NCBI GenBank assembly: GCA_003427395.1
Contig: BFEA01000051.1
Span: forward strand, 4,294,440-4,321,205
DNA from: Chara braunii
Taxonomy: Eukaryota; Streptophyta; Charophyceae; Charales; Characeae
DNA length: 26,766 bases
Direction: 5' to 3'
Shown here: positions 25,409 through 26,766 of the stretch, piece by piece
How the letters are laid out: every line of letters begins with the position of its first letter
How positions within the stretch are numbered: the first letter of the stretch is position 1
Notes under the pieces: model-generated
What the model was told of the DNA's origin: nothing
The model's input: only the letters and a program-made list of their open reading frames with translations
Database searches by the model: none
Made by a program: the position numbers and the translations under genes

Positions 25409-26065
25409 ACAGCCGACATAGACGCTGCTTTCTCCCCCGCTTCCGTTCGGAAGTACAGGGAATTGCTGGCTCAAGCCCGCGCGAACATGCAAAAGGCTCA
25501 AGTCCGCATGCAGCAGCAAGCCAACAGGCATCGCGTGCCATGTCCCATCCGCGCCGGTGATCTGGTGTGGGTCTCCGCAGAAGAGTTTGCACTCAAACAG
25601 GATGTTTCATGCAAACTGCTTCCCAAGTGGTTTGGACCATGGCCCGTAACATCAATCGCGGGCGATGAGCCCGATGACCCCTCATTTGTGATCAACATTC
25701 CCCCGCATCTGACGGTCCATCCAGTTTTTCATGCCTCGAAGCTGGCAACATATACACCAGCCAAGAGCGACGACTTCCCGAGCCGAAGATCGCAAGATCC
25801 TCCATCTATGGATGGTCATCAGGAGGTTGACCGCGTCATCACGGATCGCAAGTACGGCAACAAGCCTCGACAATACAAAGTTACATTCAAAGCATGCGAT
25901 CCCGACGACATTCGGTGGATTTCATGAACAGATTTGAAAGCATCCGCACCGCTGATCTACGTTCACTACGAGCCACAAAGGTTAGCTCAAGGAACTTCAC
26001 GAACTGCCCCTCCCACCCGGACTGTGGTCCCTCCCTCAGACAGACAACTTCGCCCTCGCAGGTAA
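25409..26065 (+). pseudogene. Element B pol C-terminus, GPY/F and chromodomain-like region
   Basis: In the same frame as integrase, KYRELLAQARANMQKAQVRM is followed by IRAGDLVWVSAEEFAL, KLLPKWFGPWPV (the GPY/F-type motif) and LTVHPVFHASKL. Then DRVITDRKYGNKPRQYKVTF and DDIRWIS resemble a degenerate chromodomain (hRxxxgxxxYxVxWkG...W). A TGA at 25925 interrupts it, and the frame goes on as TDLKASAPLIYVHYEPQRLA to a natural-looking TAA at 26063-26065. About 25 bp then separate it from the 3' LTR. Confidence 0.85.
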
Positions 26066-26077
26066 GCTCGGTCTTTC

Positions 26078-26090
26078 AAGGAGGGGGGGA
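26078..26090 (+). promoter_or_regulatory. Element B polypurine tract
   Basis: AAGGAGGGGGGGA directly precedes the TG of the 3' LTR. It is the expected primer for plus-strand DNA synthesis and fixes the LTR start. Confidence 0.9.
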
Positions 26091-26766
26091 TGTGGCATAT
26101 TGCGCAGCCACATGGGCCTGCAGGGCCTGTCCCGCAGTCTCAGCCTAAAAGCCTAGAAACAAGGGCTTACGAGCCCCGTGTCGTTTCAGCCTGAAAGACC
26201 AAAAAACGAGGGCCTGCAAGCCCTATGTTGTTTCAGCCTAAAACAGGGCCTTTCACGCCCTGAGTCTTTTCAACCTGAAACGGAGGGCCACTTTCGGACC
26301 CTCATAAAATCGACCTGCCCTAACACTCAGGCACCAAACCAAGGTTTCAGGAACATACTATTTTTGGCCTGTTGCCACGCCAGCCTCAGCAGGAGCTGCA
26401 GCGGAAGGCCCTGGCTCACCTCGGCATTGGCAAGAGCAGCCTCGTGGACTGCCCCGCCCTGCAGCTGCAGGCAGTCAGGAGGCGGGCCGAGGTAGTACAT
26501 AGGGAATTCCCATGCACTTCACGGGTAGTCAGAGGCCGGGGCAGTAGTAGTCTTCAGGATTCGGCAGCAGCACTCTGGAGGAGCGCTGCAGGAGTAGCTT
26601 AGCGCTAGCAGTGGTCTTCAGTGTTGGGCGCTAGTAGAGGTAGAGGAGGTGAGAGAGAGAGATGGTTGGCAGAGGCCAGGGAGACTTCCCTGTGGCGCCA
26701 TAGCTCCAGCTTCATCTTCAAGGTACCTGCATCAGCCAACTTCACAGGTTAGTACCGGATAGAGAG
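26091..26766 (+). repeat. Element B 3' LTR, partial
   Basis: It matches the 5' LTR from 18272 to about 18990, with scattered substitutions, many of them transitions, and one copy of the 35-bp unit where the 5' LTR has two. The window ends inside it, so the LTR end and the right target duplication cannot be seen. Confidence 0.93.

Larger units (their letters stand above)
18272..26766 (+). mobile_element. Element B: Ty3/gypsy LTR retrotransposon, degenerate, 3' end outside the window
   Basis: The layout is 5' LTR, primer site, repeat-rich leader, gag, protease, RT, RNase H, integrase with a chromodomain-like end, polypurine tract and partial 3' LTR. It is clearly a different family from element A: the LTR is over three times longer, the leader differs and gag is longer. 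Gag and pol are broken by two frameshifts and several stops. The LTRs differ at about 16 positions in the first 235 bp, so the insertion is old. Full length would be about 9 kb. Confidence 0.93.

Noticed and set aside
26372-26602. A 76-codon open frame inside the element B 3' LTR, also open in the 5' LTR
   Set aside because: The differences I compared between the two LTRs change amino acids, with no sign of coding constraint, and no domain is recognisable. It is most simply non-coding LTR sequence.

Overview
The window looks like transposon-dense nuclear DNA of a eukaryote, most likely the plant/streptophyte lineage. It holds two Ty3/gypsy elements of chromovirus type primed by initiator-Met tRNA, a 5'-truncated LINE with a poly(A) tail, a tRNA-headed SINE, small inverted-repeat elements, and a fragment of mitochondrial/alphaproteobacterial-type small-subunit rRNA. 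The style of the retroelement proteins makes me think of a charophyte alga such as Chara. That is an impression from family resemblance, not something the window proves. There is a 200-base assembly gap (11853-12052). No bacterial-style operon and no intact host gene is visible.

Layout. 1-457: flanking sequence ending in a CAA-rich tract. 458-8596: element A, a complete but dead Ty3/gypsy retrotransposon with LTRs of about 350-361 bp, TG...CA-type ends and a CACAG target duplication, sitting inside the CAA-rich tract. Its leader is about 2.1 kb and pyrimidine-rich, with a repeated hairpin motif. Its gag is short and unrecognisable, the protease is mostly missing, and RT, RNase H, integrase and chromodomain are broken by stops and frameshifts. 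8602-9901: CAA microsatellite, LINE 3'-end debris and unassigned sequence. 9902-11042: an unrecognised reading frame with a possible zinc-binding motif, interrupted by one TGA. 11220-13193: a 161-bp tandem duplication split by a minus-strand LINE (11500-13133) with a perfect 16-bp target duplication. 13194-18271: a possible exon fragment, a 38-bp tandem repeat, the rRNA fragment (14109-14265), a TTAA-flanked MITE (15388-15536), a 196-bp fold-back element, a tRNA-derived SINE and several LINE 3'-end copies. 18272-26766: element B, a second and larger Ty3/gypsy element with a 1,180-bp 5' LTR, a repeat-rich leader, a long gag, broken pol, a polypurine tract and a 3' LTR cut off by the window edge. 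B sits in a LINE 3'-end copy.

How the parts relate. Almost everything here is mobile DNA in different stages of decay, nested in layers. The unifying signal is a dispersed LINE 3'-end sequence found in at least ten places in both orientations. It carries a 6-bp stem hairpin with one compensatory base-pair change, and some copies abut poly(A). This fits a structured 3' end recognised by LINE reverse transcriptase. The second striking structure is a 14-bp repeat array directly upstream of element B's gag start. It is open in all three frames and encodes the same 14-residue peptide cycle in each. Both LTR elements have long leaders full of degenerate tandem arrays, which may be regulatory or packaging sequence.
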